DNA of 64,000 nucleotides from Streptomyces sp. TRM70350 (GTDB lineage Bacteria > Actinomycetota > Actinomycetes > Streptomycetales > Streptomycetaceae), in NCBI RefSeq assembly GCF_019219825.1, contig NZ_JAHUXH010000018.1, positions 1 to 64,000 of the forward strand, written 5' to 3'. This document shows, one piece after another, positions 17,154 to 25,281 of the stretch. The notes beneath the pieces were generated by a model, which saw nothing but the letters and a program-made list of their open reading frames with translations, did no database searches and had not been told where the DNA came from. The translations under genes and the position numbers were made by a program. Every line of letters starts with the position of its first letter. The stretch's first letter is position 1.

Positions 17154-18076
17154 TGTCGGTGTCCCTGTGCGGCTCCTCCCTGACTGTCGGAGCGCGTGGT
17201 TCTGGTGTTCGGTGACGGGTGGATGGCGACTTCGCGCGCCGAGATGACGACGCAGCGAGCTGAGGCCCAGAGGTGTCCGGTATGCGCCACGATCTACGAC
17301 TGCAGGCAGCAGCGGGTGGCGCACGCGGGAACGGCCTTTTGCACGTGCCGCTTCGTCGAGGTCGCGCTGCAGTGACTTCATGCGTTTGCCGCATCCGCGG
17401 TCGCGACGTCGTTCACGGGTTCGGTCTCACGCGGCCGGTCGTTGCCGAGCGCCTTGATCCGGGAGCGGTCCGATCCTCGCCGGCGGGCATCCGGCTGACC
17501 GGAACGGCCCTGGTCGTGGGACGGCAGGAGTGCCTCGAAGATGAATGGATCTTGCATGATGCACACTCTGGAGACCTTTGTCGTAGGGGGTGGCCGAGGC
17601 AACCTGGGACGCGGCGAAGTTCACCCGCGCGGACGCGGTGTTTCCGCTTGTCCTCCGCTCGGTGTCGGCCACCGAGGGGCTGTGCCGAAGACGGACAGAC
17701 GGCCTCGGCGGGCCGAACGTGATCGCATGAAGTGGGGCACCTGGCACCGCGCAGTTCGCACGGGTCCAACGGTCCCGCACGGGCGCGGTGACTATCCATT
17801 ACAGCGCCGTACAGAGCCGAAAGAGAAGCTGCGTTGGGCGCCGGACACGTGAACGCGTTGAACGGCTTCGGACGTGGACTGTGGAACGTTCCGGCAGACC
17901 GTTGCCTTGAGGTAGGGGGTGTCGTCTGCCGGGTAGGTATTCCCGTACTAATCAGGCGGTAAGAGATTTCCTTCGAGGAAGCGGACGTTGGCCAACGGCG
18001 TTCACCGGGTCAGACGTCCGTGGTCCAAGCACGTGCGCACTGCTGGAACACTCGGTTCCGTTACGTCGGAGAGCAG
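17154..18076. other. 923-bp region without a supported gene
   Basis: Short open frames exist on both strands but none has a credible start, ribosome-binding site or recognisable protein. Base composition is lower in GC and less phased than in the flanking genes. It separates the broken methyltransferase from the TPR regulator and presumably contains the promoter of the latter. No repeats or hairpins stood out. Confidence 0.5.
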
Positions 18077-19459
18077 ATGTCCCGTAAGCAGCCCAATCGA
18101 CGACTCGCCGCCCTTCTCGCCGAAGCCGACTGGAATGGGGCCCAACTGGCCAGGGCTGTGAACGCGTTGGGAAGCCAGCAGGGTTACCTGCTTCGTTACG
18201 ACCGTACAGCGGTCGCGCACTGGTTGAAGGGATCACGCCCCCGTCGCCCAGTGGCCGAACTGGTGGGCCAGGCGCTGAGCCGCAGATGCGGTCGGCTGAT
18301 CACTGCCGAGGACACCGGACTCGTGGCTGCCCCCGACGAACGGCGACACGGCGCCCGTGACTCCGTGCCGCCGCCACAGGAGGAGCCAGACCCCGTACGG
18401 CGCCTCGTCCGGATGTGCAGGGCGGAAGTCGATCCCGAACAACGTGTCTTCCTGACCCAGACCGTGTTCGACCTGTCGGGCGCGTCCGTGCCCGCGTGCC
18501 ACATCCGCTCGCGTACCCGCGGCTCTCCCGTGGGACGCCCGGTCCTTCGCGCAGATCTGGCACTACTGGGAGCTGCCACACGGCTCTTCGCGGCCAGCGT
18601 CGACGCGCACGGCGGCAACTACGCACGGAGCGCGCTCGCAGCCTATCTCGCCGACGACGGCATGGCCTTCATGTCCGGACCGGCGCCGGACGAGCTGCAC
18701 CGGCAGGTCCTGACGGCATGCGCCCAACTGACCCACTTGCTCGCCGCCATGACCGCGGACGCCGGGCATCAGGGGCTCGCCCAGCGCTACTACAGCACCA
18801 GCCTCGGTCTGGCGCATGCAGCTGGTGATCGGTTGACGTGTGCCATCGTCCTGCGGGCTCTGAGCACCCAGGCCGTACACCTTGGCCATATCCGGCAGGC
18901 GGCAGATCTCGCCGCGGCGGCCGCCAGACAGGCGCCCCCCGGCGCACCTGCGGCAATCCGTGCATACGTGCTGAGCCAGCGCGCCCTGACCCGCGCCCTA
19001 CTGCGCGATTCCCGTCGGGCAGACGCCGATCTCGCCGCCGCCGAGGACGCTCTCCGGCAGTCGTCCGGCGATGCAGGGGCGTTCACGTCCTACCCGGCTG
19101 CGGCCTTCGCGTACCAGCGGGGCCAGGCCCTGTACGCCCTGGGGCGGCGCGACCAGGCAATCGCCGCTTTCCAAGACGCGGTGCACGGGCGATCCCCGAG
19201 AGAGCGCCGGCCGGCGGCGCTCACCCAGTCGCGTCTCGCGCACCTCCTGCTCGAAGCCGGGCACCTTGAGGAGGCGTGCAGCCATTGGCACCACTTCCTC
19301 GACCTCTACCCTCTGCTGCGCTCCGCTCAGGCGGATCGTGCCCTCGCCGGCCTCATCCACGCCCTCAGCGCGTTCCCACGCCACCCACAAGCGGTCGGCT
19401 TGTGCGAGCAGGCCCGTGGTCTCATGGCGCTGGCCAGAAGTCCTCTGCACGGCTCATAA
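18077..19459 (+). CDS. Transcriptional regulator with HTH-like N-terminus and TPR repeats
   Basis: The first ~70 residues of this 460-residue protein are basic and HTH-like (MSRKQPNRRLAALLAEADW, ARAVNALGS, RTAVAHWLKGSRPRRPV). This block is widespread in Streptomyces regulators of the tetratricopeptide type. Residues ~170-450 are helical repeats with Ala-rich A/B helices, e.g. RQAADLAAAAARQAP and RRDQAIAAFQDAVHG. The ATG at 18077 has GGAG upstream. It lies 400 bp upstream of rppA, same strand, and inside the repeat-bounded island, making it the likely pathway regulator. Family function is inferred; no ligand is known. Confidence 0.75.
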   Translation: MSRKQPNRRLAALLAEADWNGAQLARAVNALGSQQGYLLRYDRTAVAHWLKGSRPRRPVAELVGQALSRRCGRLITAEDTGLVAAPDERRHGARDSVPPPQEEPDPVRRLVRMCRAEVDPEQRVFLTQTVFDLSGASVPACHIRSRTRGSPVGRPVLRADLALLGAATRLFAASVDAHGGNYARSALAAYLADDGMAFMSGPAPDELHRQVLTACAQLTHLLAAMTADAGHQGLAQRYYSTSLGLAHAAGDRLTCAIVLRALSTQAVHLGHIRQAADLAAAAARQAPPGAPAAIRAYVLSQRALTRALLRDSRRADADLAAAEDALRQSSGDAGAFTSYPAAAFAYQRGQALYALGRRDQAIAAFQDAVHGRSPRERRPAALTQSRLAHLLLEAGHLEEACSHWHHFLDLYPLLRSAQADRALAGLIHALSAFPRHPQAVGLCEQARGLMALARSPLHGS

Positions 19460-19859
19460 GCGTCACTGCGCACCATCAATCCAAAAGGTGCCGTCACAAG
19501 CGGGTCCGGCCTCGCTGGAGCGGCTGATTCCTTGCTGCTCCCGAAGGGGAGCCGATGGGACCTGAGGCGACAGTGACCTCCGAAGGCGCACTGTCTGCCT
19601 CCCCTCACCGAAGGGGCGGCGACCTCATTCGGGCCCGTTCAACGCGTTCACAGCACGAGTGCTCAACGGCAGTTAGGCCTTGGCCGGTTGCGGTTAGCCG
19701 TTGATGTGCCCCCGGTGCTGACAAGCAGCACCTCGGCGGTGCCTGTCACGGTCGTGAGGCACGGCTGCTGGCGGCGCCGACCAGCGGGGCGCGCAACGGC
19801 GTCGTCTCCCTGTGTCGAAAACCGTTCCGAACTCGAACCCGAAACACCAGAGGAGCGCC
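19460..19859. promoter_or_regulatory. 400-bp leader/promoter region of the rppA operon
   Basis: No gene is supported here. A dyad CAACGGC (19664-19670) / GCCGTTG (19697-19703) and a nearby GCACGAGTGC palindrome lie roughly 160-200 bases before the rppA start. They could be regulator sites or leader structure. The start codon itself has GAGGAGCGCC upstream. Confidence 0.4.
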
Positions 19860-20996
19860 ATGACTGTCCTTTGTTGCCCTGCGGTAAGCGTTCCCGAGCA
19901 CACCATCACCATGGAGGACACCCTGCACCTCGCGGAGCGTCTGCACAGTGACCACGGTCAGCTGCCCCTTGCGCTGAAACTCATCTCCAACACGGGTGTG
20001 CGCACGCGACATCTGATCCAGCCCCTTGAGCGCACCCTTCGTCACCCGGGCGTCGAGGAGCGCACCAAGGTCTACGTGCGTGAGGCGAAGGTCCGTATCC
20101 CTGCAGTGGTCGACCGGGCCCTGAACAACGCGGGAGTCACGGCGGCAGACATCGACGCCATCGTCTTCGTGTCCTGCACCGCGTTCACCATGCCGTCGCT
20201 CACCGCGTGGATGATCAACGAGTTGGGCTTTCGACATGACACGTGCCAGATTCCGATCGCACAGCTCGGTTGTGCGGCCGGAGGTGCGGCGATCAATCGC
20301 GCCCATGACTTCTGCGCGTCCCACGCCAGCTCCAACGTTCTGATTGTCTCCTGCGAGTTCTGCTCGCTGTGCTACCAGCCCGACGACCTGGAGGTGGGCA
20401 ACCTGCTGTCGAACGGCCTTTTCGGCGACGCGGTCGCCGCCGCCGTGGTCAAGTCGCACTCCGCACATGGCCTGCGCCTGGACGCCAACGGCTCCCGGCT
20501 GGTCCCGGACACCGAGGACTGGATCTCCTACGCCGTTAAAGACACCGGGTTCCACTTCCGTCTCGACCGCCGGGTGCCCCGCACGATGGAGCAACTCGCG
20601 CCCGCCCTGCGGGACGTGGCAGCCGCTCACGGCTGGAACGCCTCGGCACTCGACTTCTACGTCATTCACGCCGGCGGCCCGCGCATCCTCGACGACCTGT
20701 CCCACTTCCTGGGCGTGCCGTCGGACCTCCTTTCCTTCAGCCGCGCCACGCTCACGCACCGCGGCAACATCGCCTCCGCAGTCGTCCTGGACGTGCTCCG
20801 GCGGCTGATCACCTCGGGAACCCTGCGACCCGGGCACCGCGGCATCGTCGCCGGGTTCGGGCCCGGAATCACCGCCGAGATCAGCATCGGCACCTGGCTG
20901 GGCGACGACAGCAGGCTTGTGGACGGCGGATCGGCATCCGCCTCCAGCGACGAACGAACCCCCGCGACCACCGTCAAGAGGAGCGCTACGGCATGA
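19860..20996 (+). CDS. rppA: Type III polyketide synthase, 1,3,6,8-tetrahydroxynaphthalene synthase (RppA)
   Basis: This 378-residue chalcone-synthase-fold enzyme condenses five malonyl-CoA to tetrahydroxynaphthalene in characterised RppA proteins. The catalytic triad falls at Cys138 (IAQLGCAAGG), His270 (FYVIHAGGPRILDD) and Asn303 (HRGNIASAVV), the same numbering as S. griseus RppA. Long stretches such as NVLIVSCEFCSLCYQP and GFGPGITAEISIG are family-typical. The ATG at 19860 follows GAGGAGCG. The stop overlaps the next gene (ATGA), so it leads a four- or five-gene operon. Unusually, no P450 or cupin follows, as is common for rppA loci. Confidence 0.92.
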   Translation: MTVLCCPAVSVPEHTITMEDTLHLAERLHSDHGQLPLALKLISNTGVRTRHLIQPLERTLRHPGVEERTKVYVREAKVRIPAVVDRALNNAGVTAADIDAIVFVSCTAFTMPSLTAWMINELGFRHDTCQIPIAQLGCAAGGAAINRAHDFCASHASSNVLIVSCEFCSLCYQPDDLEVGNLLSNGLFGDAVAAAVVKSHSAHGLRLDANGSRLVPDTEDWISYAVKDTGFHFRLDRRVPRTMEQLAPALRDVAAAHGWNASALDFYVIHAGGPRILDDLSHFLGVPSDLLSFSRATLTHRGNIASAVVLDVLRRLITSGTLRPGHRGIVAGFGPGITAEISIGTWLGDDSRLVDGGSASASSDERTPATTVKRSATA

Positions 20997-21937
20997 GCAC
21001 CCCGACCGTCACACCCCCCACGCACTTCACCTTCGCCGACGGCCTGCGCGTCCACCGCATGGGTTACGGCGCCATGCATCTGACCGGCCCCGGCATGTGG
21101 GGGCCGCCCGCCGATCCGGACAACGCGCTGGCGGTCCTGCAACGCGCCGTGGAACTCGGCATCGACTTCATCGACACGGCGGACTCCTACGGGCCCGGTT
21201 ACAACGAGGACCTCATCCGCGCCGCGCTGCACCCCTACCCGGAGGGGCTGGTCATCGCCACGAAGGGCGGGATGCTGCGCAGCGGACCCGACGACTGGGT
21301 CAGGGCGGGGAACCGCTCCCCGTACATCGTCGCACTCGGGCAGCCCGCATACCTGCGCCAGCAGGTCGAGGTGAGCCTTCTCCGTCTGGGCTTGGACCGC
21401 ATCGACCTCTACATGCTGCATCGCATCGACGACGCGGTACCGCTGGAGGACCAGCTCGGAACGCTCGCCGACCTGCGGAGGGAGGGAAAGATCCGTCACA
21501 TCGGGCTCTCGGGCCAGCCCGAGGTGACCGTGCAGCAGCTGGAACAGGCACGGCGGATCACCGAGATAGCCGCGGTGGAGAACCTGTACAACATCGCGGA
21601 CCGCGCGGGCGAAGACGTCCTCGACTACGCGGAGAGGCACCGCATCGCCTTCATTCCCTGGTTCCCGCTGGGGCACGGCGATCTGGTCGGCCCGGACGGC
21701 GTCCTCACCGCCGTGGCCGGGCGCTACGGTGCCACCGGAGCCCAACTCGGTCTGGCCTGGCTTCTGCACCGCTCCCCGAACACCTTGCTGATACCCGGGA
21801 CGACTTCCGTGTCCCACCTCGAGGAGAACGTCGCGGCGGCTGACCTCCAGCTCAGTGACGCGGAGTGGACCGAGATCGAGAAGCTGTGTGCCAAGGCCGT
21901 GCCCTGGCGTCCCGGCGCGCAGGGGGCCACCCGATGA
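20993..21937 (+). CDS. Aldo/keto reductase
   Basis: This 314-residue AKR TIM barrel has the catalytic tetrad visible: Asp and Tyr in DFIDTADSYGPG, Lys in LVIATKGGML, His in LYMLHRID. The C-terminal NADPH-binding region has LIPGTTSVSHLEENVAA. The closest pattern is the AKR13/YajO-type group. It overlaps rppA by 4 bp at its start and the NTF2-like gene at its stop, so the three proteins are made in a coupled fashion. Reduction of tetrahydroxynaphthalene or a derived quinone/ketone is a reasonable inference. Confidence 0.88.
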   Translation: MSTPTVTPPTHFTFADGLRVHRMGYGAMHLTGPGMWGPPADPDNALAVLQRAVELGIDFIDTADSYGPGYNEDLIRAALHPYPEGLVIATKGGMLRSGPDDWVRAGNRSPYIVALGQPAYLRQQVEVSLLRLGLDRIDLYMLHRIDDAVPLEDQLGTLADLRREGKIRHIGLSGQPEVTVQQLEQARRITEIAAVENLYNIADRAGEDVLDYAERHRIAFIPWFPLGHGDLVGPDGVLTAVAGRYGATGAQLGLAWLLHRSPNTLLIPGTTSVSHLEENVAAADLQLSDAEWTEIEKLCAKAVPWRPGAQGATR

Positions 21938-22365
21938 CCGCCCTTGTGCCCTCCGGGTCCGCTTCCGTCCACCCGCACGTACGCATCCTGGAAGCCGTCT
22001 ACGCCGACCTGCTGCGCCTGGCGGATTTCGCGGCGCCGGACATCGTCCTCCACCCGGCGCACCGGGGTACCGACGACGGCCGGGTGCTCCGGGGGAAGGA
22101 CGCCGTCCTGGCCCATGAGCGCAACCTCGTCCGGGCCACTGACGGCACCCTCGTGATGGACACCGACCATATCGTCGCGAACGGCTATTTCGGTGCCGTT
22201 CTCGGCACGCTGCGGGCCTCCCGCCCCCGAACCTTCGCCATGCCCTTCTGCGGGCTCTGGCGGTTCGCCGACGGACTGATCATCGAACACTGGGAGAACG
22301 CCCATGCCCCTCACGCGCTCCAGCAGTTCCTCGCACCGCCCCACCCGGCCGACACCCAAGGATGA
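21934..22365 (+). CDS. NTF2-like / SnoaL-fold protein of the rppA operon
   Basis: This 143-residue protein has the SnoaL-like cone fold pattern: an N-terminal helix (VRILEAVYADLLRLADF), central HPAHRGTDDGRVLRGKDAV and the C-terminal strands FCGLWRFADGLIIEHWENAH. Its ATG overlaps the AKR stop. Members of this fold include polyketide cyclases and the fungal scytalone dehydratase, which acts on reduced tetrahydroxynaphthalene. With rppA and two reductases beside it, a dehydratase or cyclase role is attractive but unproven. About 219 bp without a convincing gene separate it from the FAD oxidase. Confidence 0.75.
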   Translation: MTALVPSGSASVHPHVRILEAVYADLLRLADFAAPDIVLHPAHRGTDDGRVLRGKDAVLAHERNLVRATDGTLVMDTDHIVANGYFGAVLGTLRASRPRTFAMPFCGLWRFADGLIIEHWENAHAPHALQQFLAPPHPADTQG

Positions 22366-22584
22366 GACGTCAGTCCGTGCCGGTATGGCCGGCACCGGTC
22401 GCCCTGGCCGACATCCGGTTTCACGAGGCGGGGAACGGCTCGTCTCCTTCCTCTCGGGGTTCGGAACACCCGCGGCGACCGCCTGGGAACCGAACCTGAC
22501 GGCTCGTGAACTACTGATGGCCGTCTACCAGATGCCAGGTTCCGGCCAGGCCGGCCAGACCTCGCTTCGGCCGGGTACGGCGCG

Positions 22585-24066
22585 GTGAAGGCGATCCGCG
22601 CACGTCGGGTGCTGGCCGCTGTCGCTCCGGAGTTCCGGGGGAGACTGCTGGTGCCGGGAGACAGCGACTACGACAAGCAGCGCACCGTCTGGAACGCCAT
22701 GGTGGACCGCCGGCCCGCGGCGATCGCTGTGTGCACCTCGACCCTCGATGTGGTCCGCGCCGTAAACGCCGCCCGGGCGGAAGGTCTGCCCGTGTCGGTG
22801 CGCGGCGGGGGACATTCCGTCTCGGGCCAGGCGCTGTGCGAGGGCGGCCTCACCATCGACCTTTCCGGTATGCGCCGGGTGACAGTGCGCGCCGGCCAGG
22901 GCCTGGTCGAGGCCGAGGGCGGCTGCCGCCTCGCCGACCTGGACCGGGCCACCGCCGCACACGGCCTGGCGGTGCCGGCCGGAACGGTGTCCGAGACGGG
23001 GCTGGGCGGCCTGGCGCTCGGCGGCGGTACCGGCTGGCTGACCCGCTCCTTCGGGCTGACCTGTGACAACTTCGTGGCTTGCGAAGTGGTACTCGCCGAC
23101 GGCCGGGTGGTCGAAGCCTCCTCCACCGAGCGAGCGGACCTGTTCTGGGCGCTGCGGGGCGGGGGCGGCAATTTCGGGATCGTCACCCGGTTCACGCTCC
23201 GAGCGCACCGATTCGGTCCCGGCATGCTTGTGGCCGTGTCCCTGTACCGGCCGGAGGAGGCATACGAGGCGCTGGCCGCATACGCGGACCTCGCCCCGGG
23301 ACTGCCCAGGACGATCGGCTGGCACGCGTCACTGAAGAAGCGGTTGCCGCCCTATCCCTTCGTGCCCGCCGATCGCGTGGGCGAGCCCGGGCTGCTGCTG
23401 ATCGCCATGTGGCTCGGCGACGCCGACGACCCCGCGGCGGCGCAGTTGCGGCGCCTCACCCAGGTGGGCAGACCCTGGGCACGGGAATGCCTCGTGTTGC
23501 CGTTCGCGGACGGTGTGCAGCGGCTGATGGACGCCGAGTTTCCCGATGGAAGGCGCTACTACACCAAGGAGGCGCATCTTCGGGGACTCGACGAAGAGGC
23601 AATAGGGGAGATAGTGCGTTTCTGGGCAGAGATGCCGATGTGCGGGGAGATCGTGCTTCTGGGCCTCGGCGGGGCGCTGTGCGACGTGCCCGAGTCGGAC
23701 AGCGCCTTCTCCCACCGTGAGTGTCCGTGGTGGCTGGAGTTCCTGTTGCACTGGCAGGACCCGCGGTGGGACGCCCCGTACGCACAACAAGCCCGCGAAG
23801 CCGTCGGCCGGCTCGGGGCATGCGTGGCGCCGGGCACCTACTTGAACATGCGCAACGCCGACGAAGGCGACGACGTCCGGGCGCTGACCGAAGCGTACGG
23901 AGGGCCGGAGAAGTACGCCCGGCTGCGGCAGGTGAAGTCCCGCTACGACCCGGGAAACAACCTCCGGTCCAACTGGAACATCCCACCGGCCGATCCCGGC
24001 ACAAAGCCTGGCAAACCGCTACGGCGAGCCGCCGACCAGGATGAGGAGGACACATGGCCGGACTGA
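22585..24066 (+). CDS. FAD-linked (PCMH/BBE-type) oxidoreductase
   Basis: This 493-residue oxidase of the berberine-bridge-enzyme-like family has an FAD-binding PCMH domain in residues ~40-215. His77 in SVRGGGHSVSG is the residue that normally carries 8-alpha-histidyl FAD. GGGTGWLTRSFGLTCDN binds the cofactor, and the C-terminal BBE segment ends YDPGNNLRSNWNIPP. The GTG at 22585 has no strong ribosome-binding site. Its end overlaps the SDR gene by 13 bp. Such enzymes often perform late oxidations or couplings of phenolics, fitting a naphthol-type product. Confidence 0.85.
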   Translation: MKAIRARRVLAAVAPEFRGRLLVPGDSDYDKQRTVWNAMVDRRPAAIAVCTSTLDVVRAVNAARAEGLPVSVRGGGHSVSGQALCEGGLTIDLSGMRRVTVRAGQGLVEAEGGCRLADLDRATAAHGLAVPAGTVSETGLGGLALGGGTGWLTRSFGLTCDNFVACEVVLADGRVVEASSTERADLFWALRGGGGNFGIVTRFTLRAHRFGPGMLVAVSLYRPEEAYEALAAYADLAPGLPRTIGWHASLKKRLPPYPFVPADRVGEPGLLLIAMWLGDADDPAAAQLRRLTQVGRPWARECLVLPFADGVQRLMDAEFPDGRRYYTKEAHLRGLDEEAIGEIVRFWAEMPMCGEIVLLGLGGALCDVPESDSAFSHRECPWWLEFLLHWQDPRWDAPYAQQAREAVGRLGACVAPGTYLNMRNADEGDDVRALTEAYGGPEKYARLRQVKSRYDPGNNLRSNWNIPPADPGTKPGKPLRRAADQDEEDTWPD

Positions 24067-24833
24067 AAGATGTGCCCGCGCGACTGACGGGCAAAGTGGC
24101 GGTGGTCACCGGTGCTTCAAAAGGCATCGGTGCGGCGATCGCGGTGCGGCTGGCCGCGGAGGGTGCCGCGGTGGCCGTCAACCACTCCTCGGACCGTCCC
24201 GACAGCAAGCAGGCCGCCGACCGGGTCATCGAGTCGATCCGCTCCTCGGGTGGCGTCGCCCGCGCCGTACGCGCCGACGTGACCGACGCCTCACGGATCG
24301 CCCTTTTCGAGGAGACCGTACGTCTCCTCGGACCGCCCGACGTGCTCGTGAACAATGCGGGGATCTACTCCTTCACTCCTGTCGAGAACCTGAGTGAGGA
24401 GGAGGCGCGTCGGCACTTCGACACGAACGTCCTGGGCCCGGTCCTCCTGACGCAGGCGGCGCTGCGGTACTTCCCCTGCCGTGGTGGCACCGTCATCAAC
24501 ATCGGTTCCATCTGGGGACAGTCCGGTACTCCGCGGACCTGCGCGTATTCCGCGAGCAAGGCGGCGGTCGAAGCGCTCACCCGGGTCCTGGCCGCTGAAC
24601 TCGGGCCGCGCGGCATACGCGTCAACTGCGTGGCGCCGGGCTTCACGGAGACCGAGGGCACGCACGCGCTCGGTCTCCCCGGAACGCGCCTGCATGATCG
24701 TCTGCTGACCGACACGCCACTGGGACGCGGTGGTCATCCTGAAGACATCGTGCCTGTCGTCGCCTTCCTGGCCTCGGACGAGGCCGCCTGGATCACCGGC
24801 GAAACGATCAGGTGCTCCGGTGGCCTGCGCTGA
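24054..24833 (+). CDS. Short-chain dehydrogenase/reductase of the rppA operon
   Basis: This 259-residue classical SDR has the cofactor motif TGASKGIG (residues 19-26), NNAG near 100 and the catalytic Ser152-Tyr165-Lys169 in GSIWGQSG...CAYSASKAA. The ending ITGETIRCSGGLR is typical of the 3-ketoacyl-reductase-like group, which includes fungal tetrahydroxynaphthalene reductase. The ATG at 24054 lies within the end of the FAD oxidase gene. It is the last gene of the operon, followed directly by a strong hairpin terminator and then the right-hand 62-bp repeat. Confidence 0.88.
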   Translation: MAGLKDVPARLTGKVAVVTGASKGIGAAIAVRLAAEGAAVAVNHSSDRPDSKQAADRVIESIRSSGGVARAVRADVTDASRIALFEETVRLLGPPDVLVNNAGIYSFTPVENLSEEEARRHFDTNVLGPVLLTQAALRYFPCRGGTVINIGSIWGQSGTPRTCAYSASKAAVEALTRVLAAELGPRGIRVNCVAPGFTETEGTHALGLPGTRLHDRLLTDTPLGRGGHPEDIVPVVAFLASDEAAWITGETIRCSGGLR

Positions 24834-24840
24834 GTTGCCC

Positions 24841-24876
24841 CGTCCCCTTTCACCTCCTTGTCTGTGAGAGGGGACG
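24841..24876 (+). terminator. Hairpin terminator of the rppA operon
   Basis: CGTCCCCTTTCAC (24841-24853) pairs with GTGAGAGGGGACG (24864-24876), 13 bp with one mismatch and a 10-base loop. It begins eight bases after the SDR stop and ends two bases before the direct repeat. Confidence 0.8.
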
Positions 24877-24878
24877 GT

Positions 24879-24940
24879 CCCGGACGTACCGCCGACCAGG
24901 GGCGTGCGCCCAGGCGTGAAGCGCGACCAGCAGGAGCACG
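24879..24940 (+). repeat. 62-bp direct repeat, right copy (island boundary)
   Basis: This segment matches 16257-16318 in the same orientation with about two differences. Here no transposase sequence adjoins it. It follows immediately after the SDR terminator, so the repeat pair encloses the whole PKS unit. Confidence 0.9.
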
Positions 24941-25281
24941 CTCTACTGGCGTCTTGGGATGAGACAGGCGCAAGCTGCATTCCGCCTCAGCTGCCACCCC
25001 ACAGAGCAACCCGAGTCGGGTGCCGCTCGTCCCATGCGCACAGCTGCCGGATGAGTCTCCGCGATGCGGTGTCGGCCCTCGGTGCTGGCCGCGAGCGCCG
25101 ACCACCCTCTCCGCCGCACCACGGCCGGCAGCCCACCGCCATCGGCGCGCCCCCTCCCATGCGCCGATGGCGGCGCGCTCGCCGGGACGGGCTGTGCGTC
25201 CCCTTGACCGGCAGAAACTTCCCGGATATTGGTGACTCCTTGGAAGTTTCCTTCAGCGATCTCCTCCGGAAGGAGCGCACC
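24941..25281. other. 341-bp region upstream of the GH3 gene, no gene supported
   Basis: Nothing recognisable is encoded. The region probably includes debris beyond the island boundary plus the promoter of the GH3 gene. The ribosome-binding site GGAAGGAG lies just before the GTG at 25282. Confidence 0.5.

Noticed and set aside
17541..17852. 103-codon plus-strand frame in the gap before the TPR regulator
   Set aside because: No ribosome-binding site, composition unlike protein, no recognisable similarity.
22366..22584. Small frame between the NTF2-like gene and the FAD oxidase
   Set aside because: It starts inside the NTF2 gene in another frame and has no ribosome-binding site; peptide not convincing, though the stretch is open.
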